From Flaccisagitta enflata (Eukaryota > Chaetognatha > Sagittoidea > Aphragmophora): a DNA stretch of 64,000 bases. The notes under the pieces are model-generated. The model did no database searches. It was not told where the DNA came from and saw nothing but the letters and a program-made list of their open reading frames with translations. Shown in pieces: positions 1 through 13,539 of the stretch; within the stretch, counting starts at the first letter, position 1, and each line of letters opens with the position of its first letter. The stretch is from assembly GCA_965153355.1 (NCBI GenBank), contig OZ231127.1, positions 248,001 to 312,000 of the forward strand. Reading direction: 5' to 3'. A program made the position numbers and the translations under genes.

Positions 1-58
1 TTTTTTGATATCAAAATAGATGTTCTATACCAACATAGACGACTCTCACCGTGAGAAA

Positions 59-76
59 AAAGAGAGAGAGAGAGAG

Positions 77-163
<87 letters not shown>
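59..163. repeat. (AG)n microsatellite
   Basis: Almost pure AG dinucleotide array with a few interruptions near its left end. The Arg-Glu or Ser-Leu frames across it are by-products. Confidence 0.95.
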
Positions 164-165
<2 letters not shown>

Positions 166-465
166 TAGTATTTGTTCCGTTTTTAAAGTCACGGACACAC
201 GACTTTATACCTTGCTGTGTCCGTCCGAGCGGATTTTGCATGACTGCCCTTGCCAAACCCTCTGCGACTGTCCTGTAGTATATCCGGCCTTGTTTCTTCA
301 TCAAGAAGATCAAGGGCTCTAAAATTAGGTTGCATTTACAAACCCCCACCCATAGCTTAGTAAGAGATACAATCCCTATCCCTTTTCTTTCCCACAAAGA
401 GTAAGATCAACAAACAGAATGAGAAGAAGCTAGAAGACGGGCTGACAGATAAGCAGACATATCCA

Positions 466-466
<1 letters not shown>

Positions 467-513
<47 letters not shown>

Positions 514-545
514 GAAACGTAACGAACGAAATGAAACGAAACGAA
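467..545. repeat. Poly(A) run followed by an ACGAA-type short repeat
   Basis: About 46 consecutive A residues lead into a degenerate ACGAA/ACGAAATGAA repeat. It could be a retroposon tail, but nothing recognisable lies on either side. Confidence 0.8.
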
Positions 546-770
546 AAAACAACCTTAAGACAGAAATGTGAAGCGTACATTGTTAGAGTCATGGAAACAC
601 CAGATAGTATTGTGTTGCAGACACAAGTCACTGCATAGATAAGTTTTCTTCCCCATTTTGCCGTGTTTCAAGGTGTGTGTTACATTCATCTGTGAGTAAC
701 AATTTCCTAAGCTTTTCACTGAGAAATTCTTACGTTTCTGTTTGCTCTGTCTAGTATTTTTCCCCTTTTT

Positions 771-1240
771 GGGCAGGGGCCCCAAAGGGAACGAAGTCAT
801 GTAGAACATAGGAGGACTTTCATTCGTCCTTCTGTCCGTCCTTTTGTCCCCCTCAAAATCAGACCTCTCAAGCCAAAAATGAGCCCTATCAGGCCTTGGA
901 TCATCTGAGGGCCTGAAATCTCAATGACCTAGGAACCCCTTTATTCTACAGGACTTCCTCTCCTTCAGGCCCACCAGTCATCTCAGGCATCTCTGGCCTT
1001 TAAGTAACTCTCTCAAGCCTCAAATTTGATCTCCAGGCTTTAAGATTAGCCTCCAGGGAATCCACAGGCCATCATATTCCCTCTTCAGCACCTTATCAAT
1101 TGACTCATAATGGGGCGAACAAAACTACCCAGGTGTTCTACGGGACTTTTTCCACTTCAGAGCTGCTGCCTTGCTTCCCCTCACTCAAATTTTCTATCAT
1201 GCAAAGCAGGGCGACGGGTATCGTTGACCTCATATTACCC
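771..1240 (+). repeat. Family B foldback repeat, copy 1
   Basis: The left arm (about 771-830) carries the family core GGGCAGNGGCCCCAAAGGG followed by a 'TCCTGTAGAACACAGG'-like segment. The middle (about 850-1075) is a degenerate ~20-bp minisatellite built on 'CAGGCCTCAAAT'. An inverted right arm (about 1125-1170) leads into the conserved terminal block ending in 'GGGTATCGTTGACC'. The same arrangement recurs at 9.05, 24.6, 35.2, 50.65 and 58.8 kb. Confidence 0.75.
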
Positions 1241-1275
1241 TTGGCATACCTGTTTTTCTTTATTCTAAACATTGC

Positions 1276-1281
1276 AGAGAT

Positions 1282-1322
<41 letters not shown>
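1276..1322. repeat. (AG)n microsatellite
   Basis: AG array starting about 40 bp after the conserved terminal block of the preceding family B copy. Confidence 0.95.
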
Positions 1323-1324
<2 letters not shown>

Positions 1325-1449
1325 ATACATACAAGGTAGAAGCACGATTTTGAGTAATAGGAGCCAGGAAATGGAAGATCATGCTGATAAAAAAGGTAAG
1401 ACGGTCGACAAAGATAATGAAGCAGAATATGAGGAAGGCAGAGAAAGCA

Positions 1450-3290
1450 GAGGGGATGAGGGAAAACGTGAAGAGGGTGGAAAGAGAGGTAAGGGGTGGA
1501 AAGACATAAAGAGGGTGGGAATGGAGTTAGGGGTGGGAAGAGAGGTAAGGGTGGGAAGACATGAAAAGGGTGGGAATGAAGTTAGGGGTGGGAAGAGAGG
1601 TAAGGGTGGGAAGACATGAAGAGGGTGGGAATGAAGTTAGGGGTGGGAAGAGAGGTAAGGGGTAGGAAGACATGAAGAGGGTGGGAATGGAGTTAGGGGT
1701 GGGAAGAGAGGTAAGGGGTAGGAAGACATGAAGAGGGTGGGAATGGAGTTAGGGGTGGGAAGAGAGGTAAGGAAAGGGAAGACACGAAGATGGTGGGAAT
1801 GGAGTTAGGGGTGGGAAGAGAGGTAAGGAGTGGGAAGACATGAAGAGGGTGGGAATGAAGTTAGGGGTGGGAAGAGAGGTAAGGGTGGGAAGACATGAAG
1901 AGGGTGGGAATGAAGTGAGGGGTGGGAAGAGAGGTAAGGGGTAGGAAGACATGAAGAGGGTGGGAATGGACTTAGGGGTGGGAAGAGAGGTAAGGAAAGG
2001 GAAGACACGAAGATGGTGGGAATGGAGTTAGGGGTGGGAAGAGAGGTAAAGAGTTGGAAGACATGAAGAGGGTGGGAATGGAGTTAGGGGTGGGAAGAGA
2101 GGTAAGAAAAGGGAAGACACAAAGATTGTGGGAATGGAGTAAGGGGTGGAAAGAAAGATAAGGAGTGGGAAGGCATGAAGAGGGTGGGAATGGAGTTAGG
2201 GGTGGGAGGAGAGAAAGGAAAGGAAAGACATGAAGAGGGTGGGAATGGAGTTAGGGGAGGCAAGAGAGGTAAGGGGTGGGAAGGCATGAAGAGGGTGGGA
2301 ATGGAGTTAGGGGTGGGAAGAGAGGTAAGGAAAGGGAAGACACAAAGATGGTGGGAATGGAGTAAGGGGTGGGAAGAGAGTAAGGAAAGGAAAGACATGA
2401 AGAGGGTGGGAATGGAGTTAGGGGTGGAGAGAGAGGTAAGGAGTGGGAAGATATGAAGAGGGTGGAAATGGAGTTAAGGGTGGGAAGAGAGGTAAGGAGT
2501 GGGAAGACATGAAGAGGGTGGGAATGGAGTTTGAGGTGGAAAAAGAGGTACGGCGTGGGAAGACATGAAGAGGGTGGGAATAAAGTTAGGGGTGGGAAGA
2601 GAGGTAAGGGGTGGGAAGACATGAAGAGGGTGGGAATGGAGTTAGGGGTGGGAAGAGAGGTAAGGGGTGGGAAGACATGAAGAGGGTGGGAATGGAGTTA
2701 GGGGTGGGAAGAGAGGTAAGGGGTGGGAAGACATGAAGAGGGTGGGAATAGAGTTAGGGTTGGAAAGAGAGGTAAGGGGTGGGGAGACATGAAGAGGGTG
2801 GGAATAGAGTTAGGGTTGGAAAGAGAGGTAAGGGGTGGGGAGACATGAAGAGGGTGGGAATAGAGTTAGGGTTGGAAAGAGAGGTAAGGGGTGGGGAGAC
2901 ATGAAGAGGGTGGGAATGGAGTTAGGGGTGGGAAGAGAGGTAAGGGGTGGGAAGACATGAAGAGGGTGGGAATGGAGTTAGGATTGGAAAGAGAGGTAAG
3001 GGGTGGGGAGACATGAAGAGGGTGGGAATGGAGTTAGGGTTGGAAAGAGAGGTAAGGGGTGGGGAGACATGAAGAGGGTGGGAATAGAGTTAGGGTTGGA
3101 AAGAGAGGTAAGGGGTGGGGAGACATGAAGAGGGTGGGAATAGAGTTAGGGTTGGAAAGAGAGGTAAGGGGTGGGGAGACATGAAGAGGGTGGGAATGGA
3201 GTTAGGGGTGGGAAGAGAGGTAAGGGGTGGGAAGACATGAAGAGGGTGGGAATGGAGTTAGGGGTGGAAAGAGAGGATGGGAAGAAAGGT
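1450..3290. repeat. 56-bp minisatellite, about 32 copies
   Basis: Purine-rich tandem array. Each ~56-bp unit joins 'GGGTGGGAATGGAGTTAGG', 'GGTGGGAAGAGAGGTAAGG' and 'GGTGGGAAGACATGAAGA'. Half-units are related to each other, so a ~19-bp ancestral unit is likely. Variant types are clustered: for example, units with 'GGGTTGGAAAGAG' occupy about 2750-3170. The strand is strongly G/A-biased. Degenerate related sequence continues to about 3620. The Pro/Ser/Leu-rich frames on the minus strand are by-products. Confidence 0.92.
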
Positions 3291-3791
3291 AGGTTCTAGG
3301 GAGTTGGATGAAAGGTAGGGGGTGGGGAGAGAGGAAGGGGTGGAAAGACATGGAGAGGGTGGGTATGGAGTCAGGAGGGGGAAGAGAGGTAGGGGGTGGA
3401 TAAAGAGTTGGGGATAGGATGAGATATAGTGGGTTGGAAGAGAGATAGGGGATGGGAATAGATGTAGGGAGTCGGCCTGGGGTGATGGGAAGAAAGGTAG
3501 AAAGTTGGAAGAGAGGCAGAGGTGGGAATGAACACAGGGGGCAGGAAGGAATGTAAGGTGCGGAAAGGAATGTATGGGGTGGGGAGAGATTTAGGGGGTG
3601 GGAAGAGGGGAAGGAATGAAAGGGCGGGAAGAAACGAAGGGTTGTACAAAATGTAGATGTAGGATGAAATGTAGGGGGGTAAGTTATAAAAAAAAGTGGA
3701 AAAAAGATCGACATTATGAGACAAATTGGATATCAGGCAACGGGCAACGAGCCGTCCGAACTGAGTCTCCGCATGTAGGTAATTTGGTAAC

Positions 3792-5107
<1,316 letters not shown>

Positions 5108-5189
5108 CTATCCTCCTCCTCATGCTCTTGAGGGAACTGATGAGGGCGTCAACAAGTGACATCAAACTCACTTGTCACTAACATTTTTC

Positions 5190-5461
5190 ATCATCTTTTC
5201 CTGGCTTTGGATCCACCTCTACAGTGCTTCTTACTCCTCTATGCCGTCTAAGTATCTGTCTCTGTCTTTTTTGTATCGGTTTGACTGTCTATATCTGTTT
5301 TTCTTTGTCTGTCTTTGTCTGTCTGTCTGTCTGTTTCATTCTATTTTTCTAGCTCTTTATCAACCTCAACAGTGCTTCTTACTCCTCTTTGCCGTCTTTG
5401 TATCTGTCTCTGACTTTTTCGTATCGGTTTGACTGTCTATATCTGTCTTTGTTTGTCTGCC

Positions 5462-5493
<32 letters not shown>

Positions 5494-5785
5494 ATTCTAT
5501 TTTTCTAGCTCTTGATCCACCTCAACAGTGCTTCTTACTCCTCTTTACCGTCTAAGTATCTGTCTCTGTCTTTTTCGTATCAGTTTGACTGTCTATATCT
5601 GTCTTTGATTGTGTGTCTTTGTCTGTCTGTCTGTCTGTCTCATTCTTTTTTTCTAGCTCTTGATCCACCTCAACAGTGCTTCTTACTCCTCTTTGCCGTC
5701 TAAGTATCTGTCTCTGTTTTTTCCGTATCGGTTTGACTGTCTATATCTGTCTTTCTTTGTCTGTCTTTCTTTGTCTGTCTTTGCC

Positions 5786-5836
<51 letters not shown>

Positions 5837-6300
5837 TTCATTCTATGTTTCTAGCTCTTGATCCACCTCAACAGTGCTTCTTACTCCTCTTTACCGTCTT
5901 TGTATCTGTCACTGTCCTTTTCTTATCGGTTTGACTGTCTCGGTCTGTCTGTCTTTGTCTGTCTGTCTCATCATCTTTTGCCTTCTTTGTATCTCTCTCT
6001 GACCTTCTTATTGGTTTGATTGTCTCAGTCTGTCTGTCTTTGTGTGTCTGTCTTTGTCCGTCTGTCTTTGTGTGTCTGTCTTTGTCTGTCTGTTTTTGTG
6101 TGTCTGTCTATGTGTGGCTGTCTTTGTCTGTCTGTCTTTGTCTGTCTGTCTTTGTCTGTCTGTCTTTGTCTTTCTGTCTTTGTCCGTCTGTCTTTGTCTT
6201 TCTTTCTGTCTTTCTCTGTCTGTCTATCTCATCATATTTTTCTAGCTGTGGATCCACCTTGCCGGAGCTTCCCAGTATTCCATGCCGTCTTTGTTTGTGT
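5190..6300. repeat. ~148-bp satellite-like tandem repeat with internal TGTC arrays
   Basis: The unit contains 'GATCCACCTCAACAGTGC', 'TTCTTACTCCTCTTTGCC', 'GTATCGGTTTGACTGTC' and a variable TGTC array. Units begin near 5205, 5350, 5507, 5655, 5852 and, more diverged, 6243. Spacing is 148-157 bp except where the TGTC tract has expanded (5780-5835) or a rearranged block (5940-6235) intervenes. Confidence 0.88.
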
Positions 6301-6371
6301 CTGTCTCACTTTCTCTGTCTGTCTGTCTGCCTGTCAGTCTCCCTGTATTTCTGTCTCCCCCTTTCTCTCTA

Positions 6372-6376
<5 letters not shown>

Positions 6377-6461
<85 letters not shown>
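6377..6461. repeat. (CT)n microsatellite
   Basis: CT array following the satellite block. T-rich pyrimidine sequence continues to about 6760. Confidence 0.95.
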
Positions 6462-6463
<2 letters not shown>

Positions 6464-6759
6464 CCCAGGCTCTTCACAGCAAATCCAGAAGTTTTTCTCT
6501 TTTTTTCCAATTTTCCTTTTCTTCATACTTTCATTTTCTCTATTCAATCTTTCTTTTTCTTTTGTATGTCATTCCAGTTTTTTTTTCTTTTAAATTCTTT
6601 TTTCCTTTTTTCTTGTTTCTTATTCTTTCCCTCCTTTTCCATTTCCTCGCCCTCAATTTCTTCATGTGTTTCTTCTTTGTTCTTCCTATTCCTCTCTATT
6701 CTCTTGTTTTTCCACCTTTTGTTACTCCTCTCCTTTTTCTTTTTTTCTCCCACTTTTTT

Positions 6760-7142
<383 letters not shown>

Positions 7143-7289
7143 ATACAATTTTGGTAAAAAATGATTTTGTTTTATTGTTTTTTATTCATCCAATTTATTT
7201 CGCTTTTTTTTTCGATACTTTTCCTGTACATTCCTAACATTGGAGAAACCCCAAACACTTGTCGCTTAGGAGAAGGTCATATGCTCATG

Positions 7290-7450
7290 GTTTTAGACAA
7301 TCGCGTTTTCTTGGGCCACTTGGTCGCTCGTTAGGTTCGTTTGCTTGCACTGACCACTCGCTTCACAGTATTCCCCTTGGCTACGGTCGCTCGCACCATT
7401 TGCAAGCTCGCTCACTCACTTTGCTCACTTCCTCGTGGGACAGTTGAAAA
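7290..7450 (+). repeat. Family D (CGCTC-rich MITE-like) copy, partial
   Basis: Contains the family D signature: 'GGTCGCTCG', repeated 'CTCGCTCACTCA', 'TTTGCTCACT' and 'CTCGTGGGACAGTTGAAA'. The better-defined copy is at 28453-28723. Outer ends are not clear here. Confidence 0.6.
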
Positions 7451-8128
7451 TCATGTGGGATCCTGTTTGCCGGGTTGAATAGCATTTTAACTCATTAGTA
7501 GAAACATTTCTTACTCAGATGTGATTGACTCACGTTCATCAATCGTAGAAGTTCTCAAACGGCGACGCTAAAGCTGTAAAGGATTCTTTTTTTTTTTTTT
7601 GAATACTGGAGAATTACACCTATACTGAAAGTAACATCTTCACTTTGATTCGAGTTTTAACGAAACCAGGAAGGACCAACTGACCAAAAGACGGACATGA
7701 CTCCTTTGAAGGGTAAGCCAAGAAAATGAAAAAAAAAAACTTTTTGAACGATACAGAGACCAACAATTTGCAACTGGTTAAAAAAAGGAACAATTTTTCT
7801 GCAAGAGAAATGTAAAGCATGGCAAATTCATAAGCATTAGATTATCATTGCAATCTCCGAGCTTATTTTTTCAGTATCAATTCAGTAATGCGGTACAATG
7901 AGAATGGTAAAAAAAATTTTTTGGCAACGTGTGCGCACACAAATCACAGGTAGAAACACAGTTTGGCGGGCGAAAAACACTTTCATAGAGATGTTTAGCA
8001 CGAGCAAGTGAAAGAAATAGGATAGTCGGGCGCAATACGGGCAATAACCAGCTTATAGAGATGACGATGGAAACACACAGAATTGGAAGCTAATCAATCA
8101 AGCCTTGAACTGAAAGTCTCGCTCAAGG
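7451..8128. other. Unannotated spacer
   Basis: AT-rich sequence with short homopolymer runs. No supported gene or RNA seen. Confidence 0.55.
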
Positions 8129-8345
8129 CCTGTTTCTACACGTGATTATCGCGTTTTAAAACTGCCCACTCAGTTACTCGATCCATTTATACACTCGCAA
8201 ACTTAATTCGCTAAGCTCACTCGCTCAGTAGGACTCCGCTGCGCATCGCTCACTTTGCTCACCTGCTTCATTCACGGTCTCGCTGACTCCGCTGACTCGC
8301 TCGTGGGTTGGTTAAATTTCATGAATAACATGTTGTAGAGACGCG
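8129..8345 (+). repeat. Family D (CGCTC-rich MITE-like) copy
   Basis: Starts near 'CCTGTTTCTACACGTG', runs through 'TCGCTCAGTAGGACTCC' and 'CTCGCTCGTGGGTTGGTT', and ends near 'TGTAGAGACGCG'. The two ends are degenerate inverted matches, as in the 28.5 kb copy. Confidence 0.55.
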
Positions 8346-8446
8346 TTCATGTTACAGCTAGACTTCGGCATAATTTAATAGTCTTTGTTTTATTATCATA
8401 ATATGAAAACAATATCATCGTACAAAAATTTTTACCTATAAAGGCG

Positions 8447-8592
8447 AGTCACTGTTAAAGCTGAGGCTGTTAACAAGGGGCACTTAACATTACAAAAGCC
8501 TGAATAATTTTTTTACTTGGATTTCTTGACCTCTAAAGACGTTGCACCCTTTATGGCGTTGTTATGGAAGCGGGTTTCCACTGTATAAGCTG
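8447..8592. mobile_element. Possible small pogo-like MITE
   Basis: The right end reads 'GGGTTTCCACTG' followed by TA. Its reverse complement, CAGTGGAAACCCGC, looks like a pogo/Tigger terminus. The proposed left end ('CACTGTTAAAGC', near 8447) matches only loosely, so the boundaries are tentative. Confidence 0.3.
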
Positions 8593-8865
8593 TAAACGCT
8601 TATACTATAGCTACTACAGCGGAAAGAATTACAATTGTTATCGTCAGTTGAACAGACCCTCAGTCGTTATTGGATTTTGAATATATTGACAAATCTTCGC
8701 GCGAAATTCGAAATTTGAAAAAAAAAAATGGATTTTTTTCTCAGCGGGGAACTTTAGGGAAATTGCGTAGAAAATGCTGGTTTAAAGTATGGTGGTAGTT
8801 TCGGTGGTTAGGGCGATGAGTGTGGTGATGGTGGCAGGGGTAGTGAAAAAGAGCTAACCATGTAT
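8593..8865. other. Unannotated spacer
   Basis: Unique-looking sequence with no supported feature. Confidence 0.5.
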
Positions 8866-8967
8866 TTGGGCAGGAGCAGGAAACACAAAACACGTAAAAA
8901 ATGTAAAATGTGACCGGCTGGTGGACGGACGGGTGATGTATGGTGAGGAGTCGCATAGCACGCGATG
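8866..8967 (-). repeat. Family A hairpin repeat, partial, minus strand
   Basis: On the minus strand it has the palindromic head ('CGCGTGCTATGCGACTC'), a GTCC/GTCG-type stretch and the downstream 'CTGCTCCTGCCCAAATA' block. It is head-to-head with the next copy. Confidence 0.65.
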
Positions 8968-8989
8968 AAAAAAACTTAACGAAGTGAGT

Positions 8990-9055
8990 TTAGTCGCGTA
9001 CATGTGACTCTATATCCCACTTTATCCGTTCGTCTTTCCTTCTGACGTACCCATT
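8990..9055 (+). repeat. Family A hairpin repeat, head only, plus strand
   Basis: Begins 'TAGTCGCGTACATGTGAC' and continues 'TCTATATCCCACTTTATCCG', the family A head, then meets family B at about 9052. With the copy at 8866-8967 it forms an inverted pair. Confidence 0.65.
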
Positions 9056-10080
9056 TGGGCATCGGCCCCAAAGGGGACGAAGCCCTGTAGAACACAGGAG
9101 GACTTTTGTTTGTCCGTCCGTTTGTCCATCTGTTTGTCCGTTAGTCCCCCCCTTCATCAGGCCCCTCAGGCCTCAAATTCAGCCTCTCAGGCCTCAAATC
9201 CAGCCTCTCAGGCTTCAAAACCTGCCTCTCAGGCTTCAAATCCAGCCTCTTAGGCCTGAAATGTTGCCTCTCAGGCCTCAAATCTGGCCTCTCAGGCGTC
9301 AAACCTGGCGTATCGTGCCTCAAATTAGGCCTCTCAGGCCTCAAATTAGGCCTCTCAGGCCTCAAATCAGCCATCTAAACCTCAATTTATTGCTCTCAGG
9401 CTTCAAATCTGTCTTCTAGCTTTTTGGGCAGCGGCCTGAAAGGGGACGAAGTCCTGTAGAACACAGAGGACTTTCATTTGTCTGTTTGTCTATTTGTCCA
9501 TTTGTCCCCCCCCTAGGCCCTCTCATGCCTGAAATCTGCCCTCTCAGGCCTTGAATATGCCCCTCAGGCCTGAAATCCGCCCTCTCAGGCCTTGAACCTG
9601 CCCTCTCAGGCCTGAAATCTCCCCTCTCAGGCCTGAAATATGCCCTCTGAGGCCTGAAATATGCCCTCTGAGGCCTGAAATCTTCCCTCTCAGGCCTTAA
9701 ATCTGTCCTTGCAGGCCTATATTTACCCTATAAGACCTAAAATCTGCCCTCTCAAGCCCTGAATCTGCCCTCGCAGGTTTGAAATCTGTCCTCTCAGGGC
9801 TGAAATCTGCCCTCTCAGGCCTGAAATCTGCCCTCCCAGATTCCAGGCCTGAGAGGGAAGATTTCAGGGCTAAGGGTAGATTCCAGGCCTGAGAGGGCAG
9901 AATTCAAGCCTGAGGGGGGATGGATGGACTGATAAACAGGCGGACGATTGAACAAATGTTCCCCTGTAATCAACAGGACTTTGTCCCCTTTGAGGCTGCT
10001 GCCCTGCTTCCTCTCATTCCAATTCAAAACCATGCAAAGCAGGGTAACGGGTATCGCTGACCACATATTGCCCTGTTTAC
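9052..10080 (+). repeat. Family B foldback repeat, copy 2 (two left arms)
   Basis: Left arms lie at about 9054-9110 ('GGCCCCAAAGGGGACGAAG') and again at 9424-9475. Each is followed by a minisatellite of ~20-bp units: 'CTCAGGCCTCAAATC' type at 9160-9400, then 'CTCAGGCCTGAAATCTGCC' type at 9515-9900. An inverted right arm (about 9958-10005) is followed by the terminal block with 'AAGCAGGGTAACGGGTATC' and 'GCTGACCACATATTGCCCT'. The second left arm suggests partial duplication or nesting. Confidence 0.8.
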
Positions 10081-10121
10081 TTTGTTTTTACACAGGTCAT
10101 TTTAGGTCATTTTAAGTCATT

Positions 10122-10122
10122 T

Positions 10123-10168
<46 letters not shown>

Positions 10169-10212
10169 CAAGTGCGAGAGCAAGTGCGAGAGCAAGGGCG
10201 AGAGCAAGAATG
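10122..10212. repeat. (AG)n microsatellite and short 12-bp repeats
   Basis: AG array at 10122-10166, then four or five units of 'GAGAGCAAGTGC'. The array begins about 50 bp after the end of family B copy 2. Confidence 0.9.
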
Positions 10213-10399
10213 AGGGAGAGAGATTGAGATTCTTGATCACGCGCGATCTTTTTTGACAAAAGCCCCAAAGAGCAGATGTCCCGACTAGACATCATTTGTG
10301 CAATGCCTCTCCCTCTCATTGTCGCATTGTCATTGTCTCTCAATGTCTTTCAACCCTTAAATTGGCCTCTTAAGGCTTGGTTTTTCGTTCTCAATACTC

Positions 10400-10800
10400 A
10401 AATAAGCACTTTTGGGCAGCGGCAGCGACAGAGAGACAGAGACAGAGAGACATAGAGCCAGAGGCAGAGAGAGAGAAAGAGAAAGAGAAAGAAAAAGACT
10501 TTGTAGATCAAAACTCAGCCTCGAGACCCAAATCTTAGTCTCAATCCTATTCCAACACACTTATCCCAGCCCTACGACCCATATTCCATCCCTTGGGCCC
10601 AAATCCCAGTACCAAGGCATCAATTTTAGTCCTAAGGCCCAAATCCCAATTGCTAGGAGCTAGAGGAGGAGGAGAAAGTTCCTTGTAGGTGTGAAAACAT
10701 AGGTCATTGACCCCTTTGAGACCATTGCCTGGCTTTCCCCCCCCCCTCCTCAACTTCAATCTTAACCTACCTAGACAGGGCACGGGTATCTCTGACCATC
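10400..10800. repeat. Degenerate family B-related block
   Basis: A GGGCAGCGGCAGCGACAG start at about 10413 runs straight into an AG-rich tract. ~20-bp units of 'CCCAAATCCCAGTCC' type lie at 10520-10660. A degraded right arm and terminal block ('GGGCACGGGTATCTCTGACC') end near 10800. Confidence 0.55.
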
Positions 10801-10996
10801 TAACGCTTTTGCGACTATCGTCTTTGTCTGATTGCTATTTTTTTTCTCTACTTTTTAAACCAATTTTTTCTTTGCCCTTTTGTCATTTTCATGTCATTGT
10901 ATATATTTTGGCGGTTTGAGGCAAATGAGGCGAAGGCCATAATGTCACGTAGATATTGGCATTTCTGAAAATTGGATCTTTACCATGGGAATACAA

Positions 10997-10997
<1 letters not shown>

Positions 10998-11079
<82 letters not shown>
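10998..11079. repeat. (AG)n microsatellite
   Basis: Pure AG array. Confidence 0.97.
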
Positions 11080-11082
<3 letters not shown>

Positions 11083-11339
11083 CCAGACAAACAGACACAC
11101 GGACACACATGTTTTCATAGCGAAAAGACATCAACTGAATTGCGTGTGATTTTGACTTATCATTCTCTAGTCATAAGCATGATATTTTGTTAAAATCATC
11201 AAAATATACATAATATCCTACGGATTTTTATTATGTTGGTAAGAAGATGAGTCGTTAGTACAGACGGAGAGAATAAGGAAAGGAAAGGAGCCGATTCATG
11301 CAAATTTGAATTGAGAGCGATGAGTTTTATGGTCCTTTA

Positions 11340-11497
11340 TGCCACCACCGTCAATGCTAACAGAGGAGCCGGCGTCGCTTCCAAAAGAAAGCCGCTCTGG
11401 AACAGTTTTCCAACAGTAAGAGCCATTGATGATAAAGAAAAGAGCCAGCATCATATTCAAATGCTGAGGAACAGCTTTCCAATAGTAAGAGCCATTG
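11340..11497. repeat. Family E ~75-bp tandem repeat, two units
   Basis: Contains 'GAACAGTTTTCCAACAGTAA' and 'GAGCCATTGATGATAAAGAA' modules. They are the same unit that is tandemly repeated at 16.9-18.2 kb and 19.0-21.4 kb. A short TTGTATCGTA repeat follows. Confidence 0.75.
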
Positions 11498-11499
11498 TA

Positions 11500-12059
11500 T
11501 TGTATCGTATTGTATTGTATTAGAGGGGTAAACCCGTGGAACCAGCTTTGTTTACACTATCTGTTTTATATCAAACATAGGTTGATTTGTTCAATTTTAG
11601 GCTCAAAATGATCAGAAAATGAAAAAAAATTTATTGACAGTGAAATCGAGGACACTGAGACGATTCGGATGATGTAAAATGTTCACAATAAAGTACTGTT
11701 TCGATATATGATCAGATGTATAGAAAACATGCAAGGAGACACAGTGTAGGCGTGCGCTATTTCCGAATTTGTATCCAATCAAATCGTTTTATATTATGTT
11801 AAACTAAGTTAACAGATGTATTCTATATATGATTTGGACTCATTTGACACTGGGGAATGATTGTATGTAGTTTTTTTCTCCAAAAATTTAATGCAATATT
11901 TGCAAAAATGATTATGGACTTTTTATCTTGACAGCATGGACAGATATTTACATGGACTCGAAAAGTTCAGGGTCAGGCTTATAGAACACCCCATGGGGGT
12001 TCTAAATCTGTTTTTGGATAAGCTTGAATGTCACGCGGCGCCACGCGACTTTGCTTTAA
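11500..12059. other. Unannotated spacer
   Basis: AT-rich sequence without recognisable coding or element ends. Confidence 0.55.
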
Positions 12060-12880
12060 GCAGGGTCTATCAGTAGCATTAATATCAACTCAAGGGAAAA
12101 ACAGAACAATCTTCTTTTTTTTTCGCTCTGTAGTCCTGAAACACATCTCCGGCCCACCAGTCAAGTGTAGAAGGAGAAGCACTGATGGATAAGGGGCTTT
12201 TGAGCCCCCTAGGGGCCCTAGGGGTCCTCCTATAGGGCTCTCAAGGGTTCTAAATGTATCAAAAATTGGAGGAAATGAGCAAAATTCTTTTTTTTTTTTC
12301 ATGAGCTCTATACTTACTCATCAGACTTCAGCATCTAGTGTAGGGGAGGGAAACAGGTGGGTAACTGGTGATTGGGACCTACAGGGGCCCCTATAAGGAC
12401 CCTTGGGGCTTTAAAAAATAGTCCGATGATAGTAGAAACTGAGCAATGTTATTTTTTCTGATTTTTAATACCCGAGTGTTATACTGATTCCTGTTAGAAA
12501 GAAGATGATTAGAAAGAAGCACAAATAGATAGCGGATAATTGGGACCCCTGAAGCCCCTTAAAGGCTCCCAAGGGCTCATAATGGCTCAAAAAATGGTAT
12601 GAAATGAGCATTTTTTTCTGTTTTGTGGACCCCTAGGATTTCAAAGAATAATCGGTCATGAACAGCTACGGTCAGGAAAAATAAATTGGACAATGGGGGA
12701 TTCAGACCTCCAGGGGTCCCTTAAGGAACCCTCAAAGCTTAAAAAATGGGCCCAAAATGGCAAAAATTGAGTGGTATTCAATCTGTTCCATGGAACCCGA
12801 GTGTTACACTGACTCATCAGGCATTGCAATCCAGTGCAGAGTATTACGTACAGGTGAGCAATGAGAAATTCGGATCTATG
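12060..12880. repeat. Degenerate ~180-bp tandem repeat, about four units
   Basis: Repeated modules in fixed order: a run of T with 'CTG', 'CCGAGTGTTACACTGA', 'CATCAG', a 'CCAGTG' segment, 'GGGACC' followed by 'AGGGGCCCCTTAAGG'-like text, then 'AAAATGAGCAA'. Units start near 12105, 12290, 12455 and 12610-12770. Divergence is high. Confidence 0.6.
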
Positions 12881-13070
12881 AATATCTAAGTAGGTGATAA
12901 GCCCCTTTGGGACTGCTGCCGAAAAATAAGCAACTTTCTTAGTTTCTTTTACTTTATAACACTCACACAGGAGTCTGGACAACAGGTCATAGGAGTTTTT
13001 TAGGATCCCCTCAGTAACAATGCAATATTGTTGCAGATGGGTATGCAGGAGCGTACAACCACTCTCACAG

Positions 13071-13209
<139 letters not shown>

Positions 13210-13372
13210 TCATATATATATTTATGAATCTCGGAATCTCAAATGCGCATTACCACTTTGGACTCATGTGTTACGGACGGACTGATGGACAGAGGAACAG
13301 ATGGACAGACAGACAAAACTTCTATTCGAGTTGCTAGTATGTGAAATGACAAATCGCAATTAACCTCCGTTT

Positions 13373-13539
13373 TAGACAGGTGCTATGTGACCCTACTCCC
13401 AGCCATGTCCGTCCGTCCCTTTTTTTTTTCATTTTTGGCGTTTATACATTTACTGCTCCTGCCCAAATGCTTCAGTGACCTCTGTCACTGACCCTCACAC
13501 CAGCATGCGACTGGGGTAGCTGTGCACCTAGCCTTGTTT
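13373..13539 (+). repeat. Family A repeat, diverged copy
   Basis: Has 'GGTGCTATGTGACCCTACTC', 'GTCCGTCCGTCC', a T run, 'CTGCTCCTGCCCAAATG', 'GACTGGGGTAGCTGTG' and the 'GCCTTGTTT' end. The head palindrome is degraded. Confidence 0.65.
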
